A stretch of 23,260 bases of DNA, from IMG/VR virus record IMGVR_UViG_3300004206_000002, positions 1-23,260 of that record; one strand, given 5' to 3'. This document shows, one piece after another, positions 8,901 to 15,718 of the stretch. The translations under genes were made by a program, and so were the position numbers. A model generated the notes under the pieces. It did no database searches and was not told where the DNA came from. It worked only from the letters and a program-made list of their open reading frames with translations. The number at the start of each line of letters is the position of its first letter. Positions within the stretch are counted from its first letter, which is position 1. Source of the stretch: a virus.

Positions 8901-9400
8901 CGCTCATAAGGTCTGTCTTTAGCGCGTGCAATGGTTTCACTAAAACTCTGTTCGCTCATGGCACGACTTAATTCAGACGCTTCACGAAAGCCTTTTTTAG
9001 TCAGTGCTAATTGCTTAATAGCATCTTCGTTACCACGCAGTTCATCGGTAATGTCGTGTGTGAGTTTGGCAAATTCAGGATTAGTCAGGTTACGACCTGT
9101 TACCGGGGAGGTATCGTAAAGCGATTCAACCTGTTTGCTGATAAACTTGCGTCTGACTTCTTCAGGATTGCGCTCGGAAATGGCATCCGGCAAACCAACC
9201 TTACGGCCTAAGTTCCGAGATTGTGCGATTTGATCAGGATTAAACTTAGTCGCAATACTGGTAACAGTAGCTGCACGTTTTTTCTGTGTAGTGGTTACAT
9301 CATCAATCGCTGAATCTAGCCGTGATAATGGGTCATCGTTAGCTTGAGTAACTTCCCCTGTGGCTATATTGATTGCAGAATCTAAATCATCTAGTGCCAC
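2939..9400 (-). CDS. Giant internal virion / DNA-ejection protein with HELGH metallopeptidase motif (2153 aa)
   Basis: This is the last and largest protein of a T7 gp13-14-15-16-like series, so it probably rides inside the capsid and enters the host with the DNA. The start is a GTG at 9400 with an AAGGGG ribosome binding site six bases upstream. A hydrophobic Gly/Pro-rich region lies at about residues 175-330. A zincin signature, HELGH, sits at 777-781, followed by GFEQYAMEG with a candidate third ligand E844. A long charged helical region runs from about 930 to 1500. Hydrophobic, probably membrane-inserting, segments sit at about 1807-1825, 1896-1914, 2007-2027 (YIFIVALPAIITEFLF) and 2041-2055, with the acidic patch DDDDEE after the third. 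No lytic transglycosylase domain like that of T7 gp16 is apparent. It belongs in style with the large polyvalent phage proteins. Its mass is much above that of T7 gp16 (about 1320 aa). Confidence 0.85.
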   Translation of the reverse strand: MALDDLDSAINIATGEVTQANDDPLSRLDSAIDDVTTTQKKRAATVTSIATKFNPDQIAQSRNLGRKVGLPDAISERNPEEVRRKFISKQVESLYDTSPVTGRNLTNPEFAKLTHDITDELRGNEDAIKQLALTKKGFREASELSRAMSEQSFSETIARAKDRPYERSLGDVTGSFAKSVAAGLLPRAGQGIYGALASPFGTLAPLLDPLVGTVLPANPLRVAEQGLLGLSENQSNVAEAITGDTSDQGFVEKAVNSGFESLGMNLPPLIAGIYSGNSSLALNAMVGIAGGQEYAKARASGLDANQALVYAGSQAAVEWATEKIPVETLFKGLRGEAGLLKTVLLSNVQEQIGEQAATVLQDLNEWAALNPEKPFSEYLAERPDAALQTAIATFVGTTGQVAIAKSIEAAGNFVSTEQEKLQYQSEAANQSMQAFANIQQLAAQSKLKERSAQDFATFLQEAGGENGIEEVYIDARTFMQEAQNLGVDVNTLMQSSPVIQKQLEEAIAQGVDLVIPVGEFGATIAGTELGGAVLQHLRADENGISAFEAKTQLDTAVEELQKQAENVAQKYQDNEAWTQSLTEVSDNLLGQLNAVGRFTPQNNQAYVNGLVSPWYSTLASSLGITPSEAFARYPLQVSGNITADGFEQNDSVGKNEALSSLSKLSQVVYDETYTPQDAYDALYEAANSKQKTVLRALLKEQMLGFEYPHQALDELRRNPEAYQTSPSFKGILSKAGNNQFNQTNEQKARGQISFSNDITQGANITLLKNADASTFIHELGHFFLEVYADVASKPDAPQSIVDDMNQLFNWFGIESTEQPALDVWRNMTIDQKRFYHEKLARGFEQYAMEGTAPTLELSRVFAKLRSFMLSAYKSLKQFFERSGEPGLTNEVRQVFDRMLASDDAINKAEAVRGMMPMFASMEDAGMSVDEYAEYLQNQQDATDEAKTALTARSLRDMKWLQGARSRVLKDLQRKADTERRAVRMAVRREVMTQPVYQAYSWLKQIPDETKAQQAEKVKATKGVDVEKDSLYTAIAKLGGLNRQLAASEWGLDPKDRFDSGVFGKPVLRKDGGLSVDEMAEALSQYEYLAKDENGKWDLREFEDKFFEEARGEKQYSLFAEGEQYRKWQESIYDEQERVRLDAFGKGKLDLNMMRGMYGEEGEWRNLGIGRTGMVMELGNPPDAVAELFGFNSGDQLVKSLLAAENPKSLIDRLTDERMLAEFGDLVDAKKMNEAADKAVHNEVRARVLATELSAQNKALGNRRILEAAAKEYAQQKIAQKTVKDIKPYIYTRAEEKSAKLAEKSMRQGDTNTVVQAKRDQLLNNRIAKEAFAALDEIEKYIDKVRKLNKSSVQGNMRGEPLVQMLAVLERFDFRTGVSNAQLAEIRGKEPLAQWVEKEAERLVAVIPDLPDFVLDETYRKSYKDMTLAELRDLMGAVTQLEQLARRENKQYKEIRNQTFQEEKATILEQIKKTYPQLFDAEGKVKADIPSLVVKLEDKLADSKDGMLSGYLNITAMAEILDGGQTNGTVFESLFGRYSEASNYKSNRLSEIYAELKPYLKDQYSLAERRAFSRRDIGTNTVGISLTRENAVVAVALYGSEEGRQRLSNWFDAGQMQQIIDLLDQRDIELVKTLWRVSDEMIWPELESVNNRTKGISPPKVKGVAFDTKFGTLEGGYFHLDYRSADNPEKGVQVQTFDASKSLDELRAGIGMSRATRQGTSKERVTQSNLRPNLHLDVFSSAVNETLHDIAFREALADTMRLLNDNQVALALKKSLGEKHYKAITQRISEIAIPQYNPTGMMEKAFSIARKNTVAVLLSGMTTALQNFTGLSPALTKVKPALVLKNLAKFYSPSMSKNINFAIENSPYMKSRLMNGYDRDVQGMIKEFTVNSNITPDTKYALFLMGLVDVGVSFPVWNAAFEQNMTETKNDVEASVKFADAVIQTTMGSGRDVDQSTMVSGKGAMNAFKQMFLMFFNYFQAQGQRLVVAGAISKQQWNSGNRANAVANFTVKYIFIVALPAIITEFLFGWGDDDDEEYMKRSIESVVFFQTAMIPLVRDVARPVWNQFDEDVRSFGYKMSPVESAIQMAIQTPGSIQDLWEGSGDDRDIKRVIMGAGFLTGMPGKLISDVALGTKAYMEGEAGPQAIIVGPPRD

Positions 9401-9403
9401 GAA

Positions 9404-11065
9404 TTACCCCTTATTTGCTAAATTTGCTTTAATTGCTTTCAATTCTTCAGATGTTGGTGCGCGGCCTTTATTCTTTTCAAACCGCTGCTTAATCGCATCG
9501 TCACTCGGGATAAACTTATTGGCTTCCGGCTTGCCATAGAACTCATAAGCTCGACCTTCTTTGTCGTCTTTGTACCAAGCACCGCCAGGCACTTCACCTT
9601 CAATCACCATGCGGTCAATAATCTTTTGCCTTGCTTCTTCACCCAATGGTTTGCCTTGCTTCTTCTGCTCAGTCAGCACCGCATCACGAATGACGCTTTC
9701 AAACTTGTATTTATCCGTTTTCTCAATGCCTAATGCGCCTACGGTTAAGCTGATTTGTCCATCAAGAGTAGTAACGTCTTTGATCTCGTCAGGCTTTTTA
9801 CCCTGTAAATCTATTAACTCTTCGCGCTTTTCTTTAGGTATGTTTCTAAAGTCCTCGCGTAAGTCGCGATTCTTAAATGCTTGTGGGTTATCTCTGGCTT
9901 GCTGACGAATGGCATAGTAGTTATCCCATGCCGCCACATTGTCCTGTTTCTCGCGCTTGGATTCTGCTCTATCCTGCGCTACTCTTACGCGCTCGGTACG
10001 CTGATACATTTCATCATCAATAGAATCGCGCTGCTGTGGTGTGAGCATGGATAATGTCTGCGCATCTACACCTCTACGGCCTTTACCCTGTTCTACGGCA
10101 ATGGTCCATGCTCTATCGAAAGCTTGTTTTTGCGCTTGCTGTGTCGCTTCTTCCTGCTCTTTGAATCGTGTCTTAACTTCCTGCACCGCTAATTTCATAC
10201 CATCTGCATCAGTAGCGAACTTCTCACGCACCATAGATAATGCTTCTGTTTCAGACTGTGCCGTACCCATTGCCACCGAAACTTCACCCAATACTTTGAC
10301 GTTACGCTCTGCGATTTCCAGTGACTTAACAAACTGTCCACGCGCTGCCGGCAACATCTGCGCACCGAACTTATTCATGTAGGCTCTGGCTTGTTCAGGA
10401 TTGCCATCCATCATGTTCTGCAACATGCCAGAATGGTATTGGCTGGTATATTTCAGCATATCCAGTTGCGCTTTTTCAGGCGTATCACCGTTTTCAGTCG
10501 CTAACCGGCTCACTGTTACCTGAATATTGCGCAAGGCATCTGTGGCTAATCCTGCATTGCTAGGGTCATCCAGTGATAATTTGATAGATGAATCAATAGA
10601 GGCCAGTGCGCCTTCCTGTTTGGCTGCTCTGACTTGTCCATCCTGATACTGTGACATTGAATCCAGTGTAGATAAGCGAACACCGCGCAAACGTTCAACA
10701 TACAAGCGCTGCTGATTTTGCGTCATTTTTTCAGTCGCTTTACGTGCGGTTTCGTACCACCACTTTTCAGCATCTTTAACTAAGCCATCTGCCGCTAAAC
10801 CCCTACGACTGCGCGCTTCAGATTGAAACTGTAGATAAGCTTCGCGTGTCTGTGCTTCGGCACTTAACGCTGTAGCTGTATCTAGTTCGTTTTGGCGTTT
10901 TTCTTCAATCACCGCTACGTTATTTAAGCCTTGCGCAAGCTTATTCAAGTTTCCTGCCTGCGTCATACTGGTAAACAGTTCAGGCGATGCAATAGACTGT
11001 TGTTGCACGTTTGGCGCAGCTTGCAGTCTTTGCGTTAAATTGTCATAGGTAGGTACGGTAGGCAT
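9404..11065 (-). CDS. Internal virion protein, T7 gp15-like position (553 aa)
   Basis: This is a largely helical, charged protein with many Gln, Lys and Glu residues and no signal peptide or membrane segment. Helical stretches such as WWYETARKATEKMTQNQQRL and EVKTRFKEQEEATQQAQKQA are consistent with a tube-forming internal core protein. It sits between the gp14-like and giant gp16-like genes, the place of gp15 in T7, and its stop is three bases from the next start. The ATG at 11065 is preferred because AAAGG stands six bases before it; a TTG two codons upstream is also in frame. At 553 residues it is shorter than T7 gp15 (about 750). Assignment rests mainly on order and helical character, since no catalytic motif is seen. 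Confidence 0.75.
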   Translation of the reverse strand: MPTVPTYDNLTQRLQAAPNVQQQSIASPELFTSMTQAGNLNKLAQGLNNVAVIEEKRQNELDTATALSAEAQTREAYLQFQSEARSRRGLAADGLVKDAEKWWYETARKATEKMTQNQQRLYVERLRGVRLSTLDSMSQYQDGQVRAAKQEGALASIDSSIKLSLDDPSNAGLATDALRNIQVTVSRLATENGDTPEKAQLDMLKYTSQYHSGMLQNMMDGNPEQARAYMNKFGAQMLPAARGQFVKSLEIAERNVKVLGEVSVAMGTAQSETEALSMVREKFATDADGMKLAVQEVKTRFKEQEEATQQAQKQAFDRAWTIAVEQGKGRRGVDAQTLSMLTPQQRDSIDDEMYQRTERVRVAQDRAESKREKQDNVAAWDNYYAIRQQARDNPQAFKNRDLREDFRNIPKEKREELIDLQGKKPDEIKDVTTLDGQISLTVGALGIEKTDKYKFESVIRDAVLTEQKKQGKPLGEEARQKIIDRMVIEGEVPGGAWYKDDKEGRAYEFYGKPEANKFIPSDDAIKQRFEKNKGRAPTSEELKAIKANLANKG

Positions 11066-11079
11066 AAACAACCTTTAAT

Positions 11080-11649
11080 TTATAATTTAGCCCAAGGGTC
11101 TGATGATATTTTTATACCTGACGATGCATTACCGCTGCCACCATTGCCGCTCATGGTGTACCACTTATTTGCTACTGTACCCAATGCCGGGTTAGTCATG
11201 ATTGATGTAGCTCCTGATAACAATGGATTCTGCGCGTCTGCACTGGCTTGTAGCATATTTGAATTGGATTGTGAATTAGCGCCTTGCTGTCTATACGCCC
11301 ATGCTTCACGACTTGCGTTATCACGTACCGTTAAAGCATCCTGCTCACCCATCCAGTCAGTATCGGATAAGATATTCAGTGCTGAACCTTCTGAAATATC
11401 AATGCCGTTAGCCGCTAAACGTGCGGTCTGGCTACCTTTCATCATTGCTGTTCTGCGTCTTTGCTCGGCTTCAGCTACTTCACCGCGCTTAATTGCATCT
11501 TGTGCTTGATACTCAGCAGTGATTGCATTGTTACGCGCTACTGCGGATTGATATTCCATTGAAGCTTTAGCGGATGCACTTTGTTGATAGGCACTAATCC
11601 CACCCATTACCAGGCTTGCAGCACCTAAAGCCATTGTTAAATCACACAT
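11080..11649 (-). CDS. Internal virion protein, T7 gp14-like (189 aa)
   Basis: The N-terminus, MCDLTMALGAASLVMGGISA, is a Met-Cys start followed by a hydrophobic Ala/Gly-rich segment, as in T7 gp14, the protein thought to form the outer-membrane pore of the ejection channel. A long Ala/Gln-rich helix follows (YQQSASAKASMEYQSAVARN, then EYQAQDAIKRGEVAEAEQRR). The middle part, SQTARLAANGIDISEGSALN, is characteristic of this family. The C-terminal part is Ser/Gly/Asn-rich and ends in SDPWAKL. GAGG eight bases upstream of the ATG serves as the ribosome binding site and overlaps the end of the gp13-like gene. The length is close to that of T7 gp14 (196 aa). Confidence 0.85.
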   Translation of the reverse strand: MCDLTMALGAASLVMGGISAYQQSASAKASMEYQSAVARNNAITAEYQAQDAIKRGEVAEAEQRRRTAMMKGSQTARLAANGIDISEGSALNILSDTDWMGEQDALTVRDNASREAWAYRQQGANSQSNSNMLQASADAQNPLLSGATSIMTNPALGTVANKWYTMSGNGGSGNASSGIKISSDPWAKL

Positions 11650-11651
11650 AA

Positions 11652-12119
11652 TTAGCCTCTTAATTCAAATCTGTAAAACGGATAACCTTTTACACCGAAA
11701 GGCTCTGCATCAAAAAATGTAAAGCCCATCAACTTTAACCACCGGATTGTTTTTGTATTGCGCACATCACAATGGTTAGTGAGTATCGGTGATACATTTA
11801 ACATAGCTTGAATATACTCCCGGCTGTGCCTAATAAACGCACCCTTATGTTTCTCAATCAGGTCTGTGCCAAGCATCCAGATGATTGCAGTATCGGAAAG
11901 TAAACCTAGTGGATGCATACCGAACAGACAAACGAATTGACCATCTGCATACACCGCCCATTTGTACTTGGATTTATCAAATGATAATTGAATGGTTCTT
12001 TTATAATCACCATGCGAAGCCTGCAACTCTTGTTTATCGTCATGCCGGATATTGGCTATTAACAAATCAACATCGGCTTGTGTAGGCTGTCTTAGTTCTA
12101 CCTTAACTGAATCTCTCAT
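11652..12119 (-). CDS. T7 gp13-like protein with GNAT-type fold (155 aa)
   Basis: This protein resembles the gp13/DUF2833 group of T7-like phages: small proteins with an acetyltransferase-like fold encoded between the tail nozzle and gp14 genes. In T7, gp13 is needed for correct internal core assembly. Visible family features are AIIWMLGTDLIEKHKGAF near the middle, the region NTKTIRWLKLMGFTFFD that resembles the acetyl-CoA-side helix and strand of GNAT proteins, and a C-terminal YPFYRFEL strand. I cannot say whether it keeps acetyltransferase activity. The start ATG overlaps the nozzle gene stop as TAATG. A copy of the 13-base module motif lies inside this gene at 11834-11846. Confidence 0.8.
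   Translation of the reverse strand: MRDSVKVELRQPTQADVDLLIANIRHDDKQELQASHGDYKRTIQLSFDKSKYKWAVYADGQFVCLFGMHPLGLLSDTAIIWMLGTDLIEKHKGAFIRHSREYIQAMLNVSPILTNHCDVRNTKTIRWLKLMGFTFFDAEPFGVKGYPFYRFELRG
11834..11846 (-). promoter_or_regulatory. Module-head motif inside the gp13-like gene
   Basis: The minus strand reads AAGGGTGCGTTTA, 12 of 13 bases identical to the copies at 2929-2941 and 22679-22691. It encodes the residues KGAF in the gp13-like protein and lies about 185 bases before the gp14-like start. Promoters within the preceding gene are common in T7-like genomes. Because it is coding sequence, chance is a fair alternative for this copy. Confidence 0.4.
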
Positions 12120-14665
12120 TAACCACCCAAGGCTACCTCCATAACCATACTGAGTACAGTCACCGGCAATGGGTCTGTTTGCTGAATGATTAACTGACCT
12201 GAGCTATTCCAATCCGGCTTAACCTGTATTTCAATTTCGTCAGTTATCCAGTTTGGCGGCGAACCGTAAGGCTCGGTAGTTCTTTGCTTAAATTGGACTA
12301 GATTATCAGCATCATAACCAACCATAAGGCCGCTGGTCTGATAAACGCGCAGCACAGCTTTATTAACATTTTTAACCATTGCCTGACCAAGTGCCGGACC
12401 TTCAAAACTCACCGGCAAGGTTTTAATCCTTGAGGTAATCGGCAAGCCAATATGTACTAGGGTAGATTCTTGCGGCAATGTAATTGCACCGTTTAGGACA
12501 GTTAAATCTTTCACTACCGCTCCATTACACAAGGCAACGACTGTTTTACCTTCCAGATGATATAAGCCTGATATTTCCGTAACGCCTGCGCCGCTATATG
12601 ATAGCCCAGAATCGACAATAAAGCTATCTTCAAGGCTATCTATCAAACGATTAGATAAACGCTCGATATAGCGCACTGTCTGGTCTTGTATGGTACGTTT
12701 AACAGTTACATAAAGCACATCACGACCTGATTCATTCACCGCGGCAACCGATTCAAATAATCCATCGGTAGTATGCTGATGCCATGCAAATACTTTCTGT
12801 TCCGGCATATAAGTAATACCTAGCAATACGCCATCATCACGCACTACCCACACCACCGGAACAGGAGTACGGGTTAAGCACATATCAACAATAGTAAAAC
12901 CATCGAATAAATGAGGTGCAATCAGTGATAAATCATTGGACTTAAAGCCGTTTGCTTCAAAGTTATAGGCTAGATCATGCAATCTTCCAGACTGCGCACG
13001 TACATAAATGCCGGTATTATTCACCACTACCGGCTGCACATCGGTACAACCATTGTAAGACTGTGGCCTGACCGTAACGGATGATGGGGTCAAAGCGTCA
13101 CTGTTTTGCGTACTAATCTTCCATTCGCCGCCGCTGGTTAAAATAAGCAGTTCAGTTAAAGGTACGATATTTCTAACTCTTTGTACTTCACGTGAAACAA
13201 TGCGTAATGAAATAGCATCATCGTCTTGTGTCGGAATGGAATAGTTAAGATTTGATTCTGTGGCTGATCGAGTCATCCATAGATTCTGTGGCTTGTTATT
13301 TGTGCCGCCAAAGCATCTACGCTGTTCAAAATAAGACACAGCGCCAGGGTAATTATTCGCACTGTCAAACGGGTTTTGTCCTTCAGGTGGGGTACGTGTC
13401 ACATCGGCTGTAATATTGTCATCTACAAAGCTAGTGCCAGAACCCTGACCAATATATCCATATAAACCGTTTTTCTCTTTGTAGACGTTATACCTGATCG
13501 CGCCGGACACTGAAGACCATGTAATCGTGTTCTTATTCCCTGCTGTAGTCAGATTGTTAGTTATGCCTACCGCTACCAGCAATACAGTGCCGCCACTAGT
13601 AAACGTCGTGTATGAAGTTGTATCAACTACTACACCGTTGGAATCTTTCACCGTAAATGTATTGGCTGCAGGTACAGTGTTTACATAGTATGTGCCATCG
13701 GTTATTTCAACCATGCCGCCAACATTAGCGATATAAATTTCATCTTCAACCGATAACGAATGATTAGCTGATGTAGTAAATACGCCTGCTGCTGCTTTGC
13801 TGATTGCGGATATGGTTCTAACCGTATCTACACTTTCCGGACTAGCTAAAGATTCTTCAAGGCTTTCATCGGCAATCGAAGTAACTTGATAGCGGTAAAC
13901 CGTTGAGCCGCTGCCGGTAGTAGCAACCGTTTCAACATTAGAAGGCCCATTGATCGTAGGTATAAAACTAATGGTGGATAAGGTAAATGTGGTTGACGTA
14001 GTACGTCTTAGCTCTCGCGGCGCATAAGTTGGATGGACCAACGTCAATACATCGGCTGATTGTACATAATGAATATCAAACAGATCAGCTTCAAGATATG
14101 GTGAACTAATCTCATATACTTCAGCAATCGTGCCATCAGACACATATGCGGTATAACTTGTAGTATCAATGTAATCGCCGCGTAAATCTTTGAGCTTAAA
14201 GGTATTTGCACCTGTATCTACATCTGATACCACCACATAACGACCGTTTATCTCTGTCATACCTACTACGCCTGAGACATAGAACCACGTACCATTAGCT
14301 GGGTCTGTGCCGGTGTAAGTTAATACACCTTCTGTAGCCTGGCTGATTGCCGTAACTACTAAGCCAGTTTTTAGCAACGTGCCACCATTGGTATGCACGC
14401 GGATATACTGATCGCCAAACTCTAAAACGTACGTCTGTTCGGTACTGTATGCAAACTCGATAAGATTAGACTTCTTATCCTGGTACTTGGTCTGAAGAAT
14501 ATAACTGAATCCTGCGCGATTCTGTGCCGGGCCATGCGGTAATACAACAAAGTTCAAACATTCAGCTAGACCGGATTGATATTTATCCAGATCAATACGC
14601 CCGAACAGTTCAGGCGCTATCTCGCCGCCAACAAAGCTCCGTTGTATGGTTTTAATAGAGGCCAT
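12119..14665 (-). CDS. Tail nozzle protein, T7 gp12-like tubular protein B (848 aa)
   Basis: The N-terminal signature, RSFVGGEIAPELFGRIDLDK followed by SGLAECLNFVVLPHGPAQNR, is typical of phage tail tube/nozzle proteins of podoviruses. Two copies of an FCCH-like beta domain are inserted, at about residues 105-185 and 284-364. Each holds a VGGM- or VVGM-type turn with E-I-(N/T), an ANTF(K/T) strand and DTTSYT. Two fibronectin-like stretches sit near 240-275 and 370-425. The later half is beta-rich, with LLILTSGGEWKIS and VRPQSYNGCTDVQPV as recognisable strands of this family. It would form the distal tail and seal the DNA channel. A ribosome binding site (AGGGA) stands about nine bases before the ATG, and the stop overlaps the next start as TAATG. 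Confidence 0.88.
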   Translation of the reverse strand: MASIKTIQRSFVGGEIAPELFGRIDLDKYQSGLAECLNFVVLPHGPAQNRAGFSYILQTKYQDKKSNLIEFAYSTEQTYVLEFGDQYIRVHTNGGTLLKTGLVVTAISQATEGVLTYTGTDPANGTWFYVSGVVGMTEINGRYVVVSDVDTGANTFKLKDLRGDYIDTTSYTAYVSDGTIAEVYEISSPYLEADLFDIHYVQSADVLTLVHPTYAPRELRRTTSTTFTLSTISFIPTINGPSNVETVATTGSGSTVYRYQVTSIADESLEESLASPESVDTVRTISAISKAAAGVFTTSANHSLSVEDEIYIANVGGMVEITDGTYYVNTVPAANTFTVKDSNGVVVDTTSYTTFTSGGTVLLVAVGITNNLTTAGNKNTITWSSVSGAIRYNVYKEKNGLYGYIGQGSGTSFVDDNITADVTRTPPEGQNPFDSANNYPGAVSYFEQRRCFGGTNNKPQNLWMTRSATESNLNYSIPTQDDDAISLRIVSREVQRVRNIVPLTELLILTSGGEWKISTQNSDALTPSSVTVRPQSYNGCTDVQPVVVNNTGIYVRAQSGRLHDLAYNFEANGFKSNDLSLIAPHLFDGFTIVDMCLTRTPVPVVWVVRDDGVLLGITYMPEQKVFAWHQHTTDGLFESVAAVNESGRDVLYVTVKRTIQDQTVRYIERLSNRLIDSLEDSFIVDSGLSYSGAGVTEISGLYHLEGKTVVALCNGAVVKDLTVLNGAITLPQESTLVHIGLPITSRIKTLPVSFEGPALGQAMVKNVNKAVLRVYQTSGLMVGYDADNLVQFKQRTTEPYGSPPNWITDEIEIQVKPDWNSSGQLIIQQTDPLPVTVLSMVMEVALGG

Positions 14666-14668
14666 TAA

Positions 14669-15337
14669 CTAATCCCTGAGAATGCGACCATCGGCATCAT
14701 AAACACTGCGCTGGTCTGAAATACCATATTGCTGTGTCCATGTAGGTACGTGCTGCTTTTGTGCGTCATAGCTTCGTGCAGAAGCGTCTTTACCGGCTGC
14801 CATGTTCATCATTTGTAAGGCTTTGTTATACATGGTGTCGGCTATTTTCATCCCGGCATCACCTTTAATCAGTGGACCAGCTAGGAAACTCGCCAACATG
14901 AAAGATAAGGTATTTACAAATAATGGCGAGAACTTCGTAGTATCGGTAACTAGCGAGATATATTTCAGTGAGGCATTCTCTACATTGGTAAAGATGATTA
15001 ACTGGCCTGTGCTGTTTGTCTCAATGATAAAAGGCTGTGTATCGGCTTCGCTGGTTGTTTCTTCAGGATAGACAGATAAAGCACGAATGTAATTTGAGGG
15101 GATGGCATAGGTATAAGCCCATGCATCGGTAGTTGTATCGTTAGTAGAAACAAGGCTTACGCGCTTGGTTGCAAAGTTCCAAGGATGAAGCTCTAACAGG
15201 TTATCTCTGGCAATCGGATAGAACCGTTTAGCCTGTTCTGCCTGCGCCGAACCTTCAGGCGGGTCTATGCTGGTAACAGTAGCAGAATCGCCAAGTCTAG
15301 CCAGTGCAAGATTAACAATATCTACTGCTGATGCCAT
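14669..15337 (-). CDS. Tail tubular protein A, T7 gp11-like adaptor (222 aa)
   Basis: This is probably the ring that joins the portal to the tail nozzle. The N-terminal helix region, VDIVNLALARLGDSATVTSI, then EQAKRFYPIARDNLLELHPW followed by NFATKR, is the hallmark of the T7 gp11-like gatekeeper family, as is the core ALSVYPEE and the C-terminal helical part (AGPLIKGDAGMKIADTMYNK). The gene is followed after three bases by the nozzle gene, the usual pairing. The ribosome binding site, AAAGGG five bases before the ATG, may be covered by RNA structure in the 79-base gap upstream. The length is close to that of T7 gp11 (196 aa). Confidence 0.88.
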   Translation of the reverse strand: MASAVDIVNLALARLGDSATVTSIDPPEGSAQAEQAKRFYPIARDNLLELHPWNFATKRVSLVSTNDTTTDAWAYTYAIPSNYIRALSVYPEETTSEADTQPFIIETNSTGQLIIFTNVENASLKYISLVTDTTKFSPLFVNTLSFMLASFLAGPLIKGDAGMKIADTMYNKALQMMNMAAGKDASARSYDAQKQHVPTWTQQYGISDQRSVYDADGRILRD

Positions 15338-15352
15338 AATTTCCCTTTCAAT

Positions 15353-15390
15353 TCTTTCAAGATAATCTCGTTAAAAATCACCTTGAAAGA
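15353..15390. repeat. 9-base inverted repeat upstream of the tail tube gene
   Basis: TCTTTCAAG at 15353-15361 and CTTGAAAGA at 15382-15390 are perfect inverted copies separated by 20 bases. On the transcript this hairpin would lie between the terminator-like hairpin at 15391-15409 and the ribosome binding site at about 15343-15349. The sequence UUGAAAG occurs again over that site, so the upstream arm could pair with either copy. It could be an RNA switch or a protein operator. Confidence 0.5.
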
Positions 15391-15409
15391 AGGGCTAATG
15401 AAAGCCCCT
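15391..15409 (-). terminator. Probable weak intrinsic terminator after the capsid module
   Basis: On the minus strand AGGGGCT, loop TTCATT and AGCCCT form a five-base GC-rich stem (GGGCT/AGCCC) with a bulge, followed by TTCTTTC. It begins seven bases after the TAA of the 96-aa gene. The T-tract is interrupted, so termination is probably partial, allowing readthrough to the tail genes. Confidence 0.55.
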
Positions 15410-15416
15410 CTATTTA

Positions 15417-15707
15417 TTACGCTTCTCGACTAGCTTCAGCCAATGTTGCTTCAACTTCAGCAATCGCGGCCTTTAACTTATCAATTCCCCAAGTCTTTGC
15501 TGCACCAATGCCTAAAGCTTTCGCCTTTTCCACTAATGCATCCTTTTCATCAGGCTTTGCAGGGTCGTCAGTTTCAGCAGGCACATCTTTCAGCACCTTC
15601 ATCCACTTACCAACCTTTACGCTATCAGCGATTGCAAATACATCACCTTTACGTTTGCGCTTACCATCATAAAAACCAGGGGATAATGCTTCTACTTTTT
15701 TAGGCAT
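15417..15707 (-). CDS. Small protein with C-terminal helix-extended-helix-like segment (96 aa)
   Basis: I do not recognise a named protein. The N-terminal part has GFYDGKRKRKGDVFAIAD, a short basic loop and beta-like strands often seen in small phage head proteins of this position. A Pro/Asp/Glu linker at about 43-55 leads to two helices (DALVEKAKALGIGAAKTWGI, DKLKAAIAEVEATLAE) that look like the HeH/LEM or SAP-like fold found at the end of many phage head-completion proteins. AAGGAAA lies upstream of the ATG as ribosome binding site. It follows the cement gene after 11 bases and precedes the tail tube gene, so a role in head completion or head-tail joining is reasonable inference. Confidence 0.72.
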   Translation of the reverse strand: MPKKVEALSPGFYDGKRKRKGDVFAIADSVKVGKWMKVLKDVPAETDDPAKPDEKDALVEKAKALGIGAAKTWGIDKLKAAIAEVEATLAEASREA

Positions 15708-15718
15708 GATCAGTTTCC

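Noticed and set aside
5547-11509. Plus-strand open frames of 60-121 codons opposite the giant, gp15-like and gp14-like genes (for example 6117-6407, 8181-8486, 9561-9905, 10041-10382, 11144-11509).
   Set aside because: They lie entirely antisense to genes with clear family features, have Cys/Ser-rich shadow composition, and no ribosome binding context or known domain.
15371-15383. A degenerate motif-like string (minus AAGGTGATTTTTA) before the tail tube gene.
   Set aside because: Needs an indel and about three mismatches to fit the 13-base motif, so it is not supported as a fifth copy.
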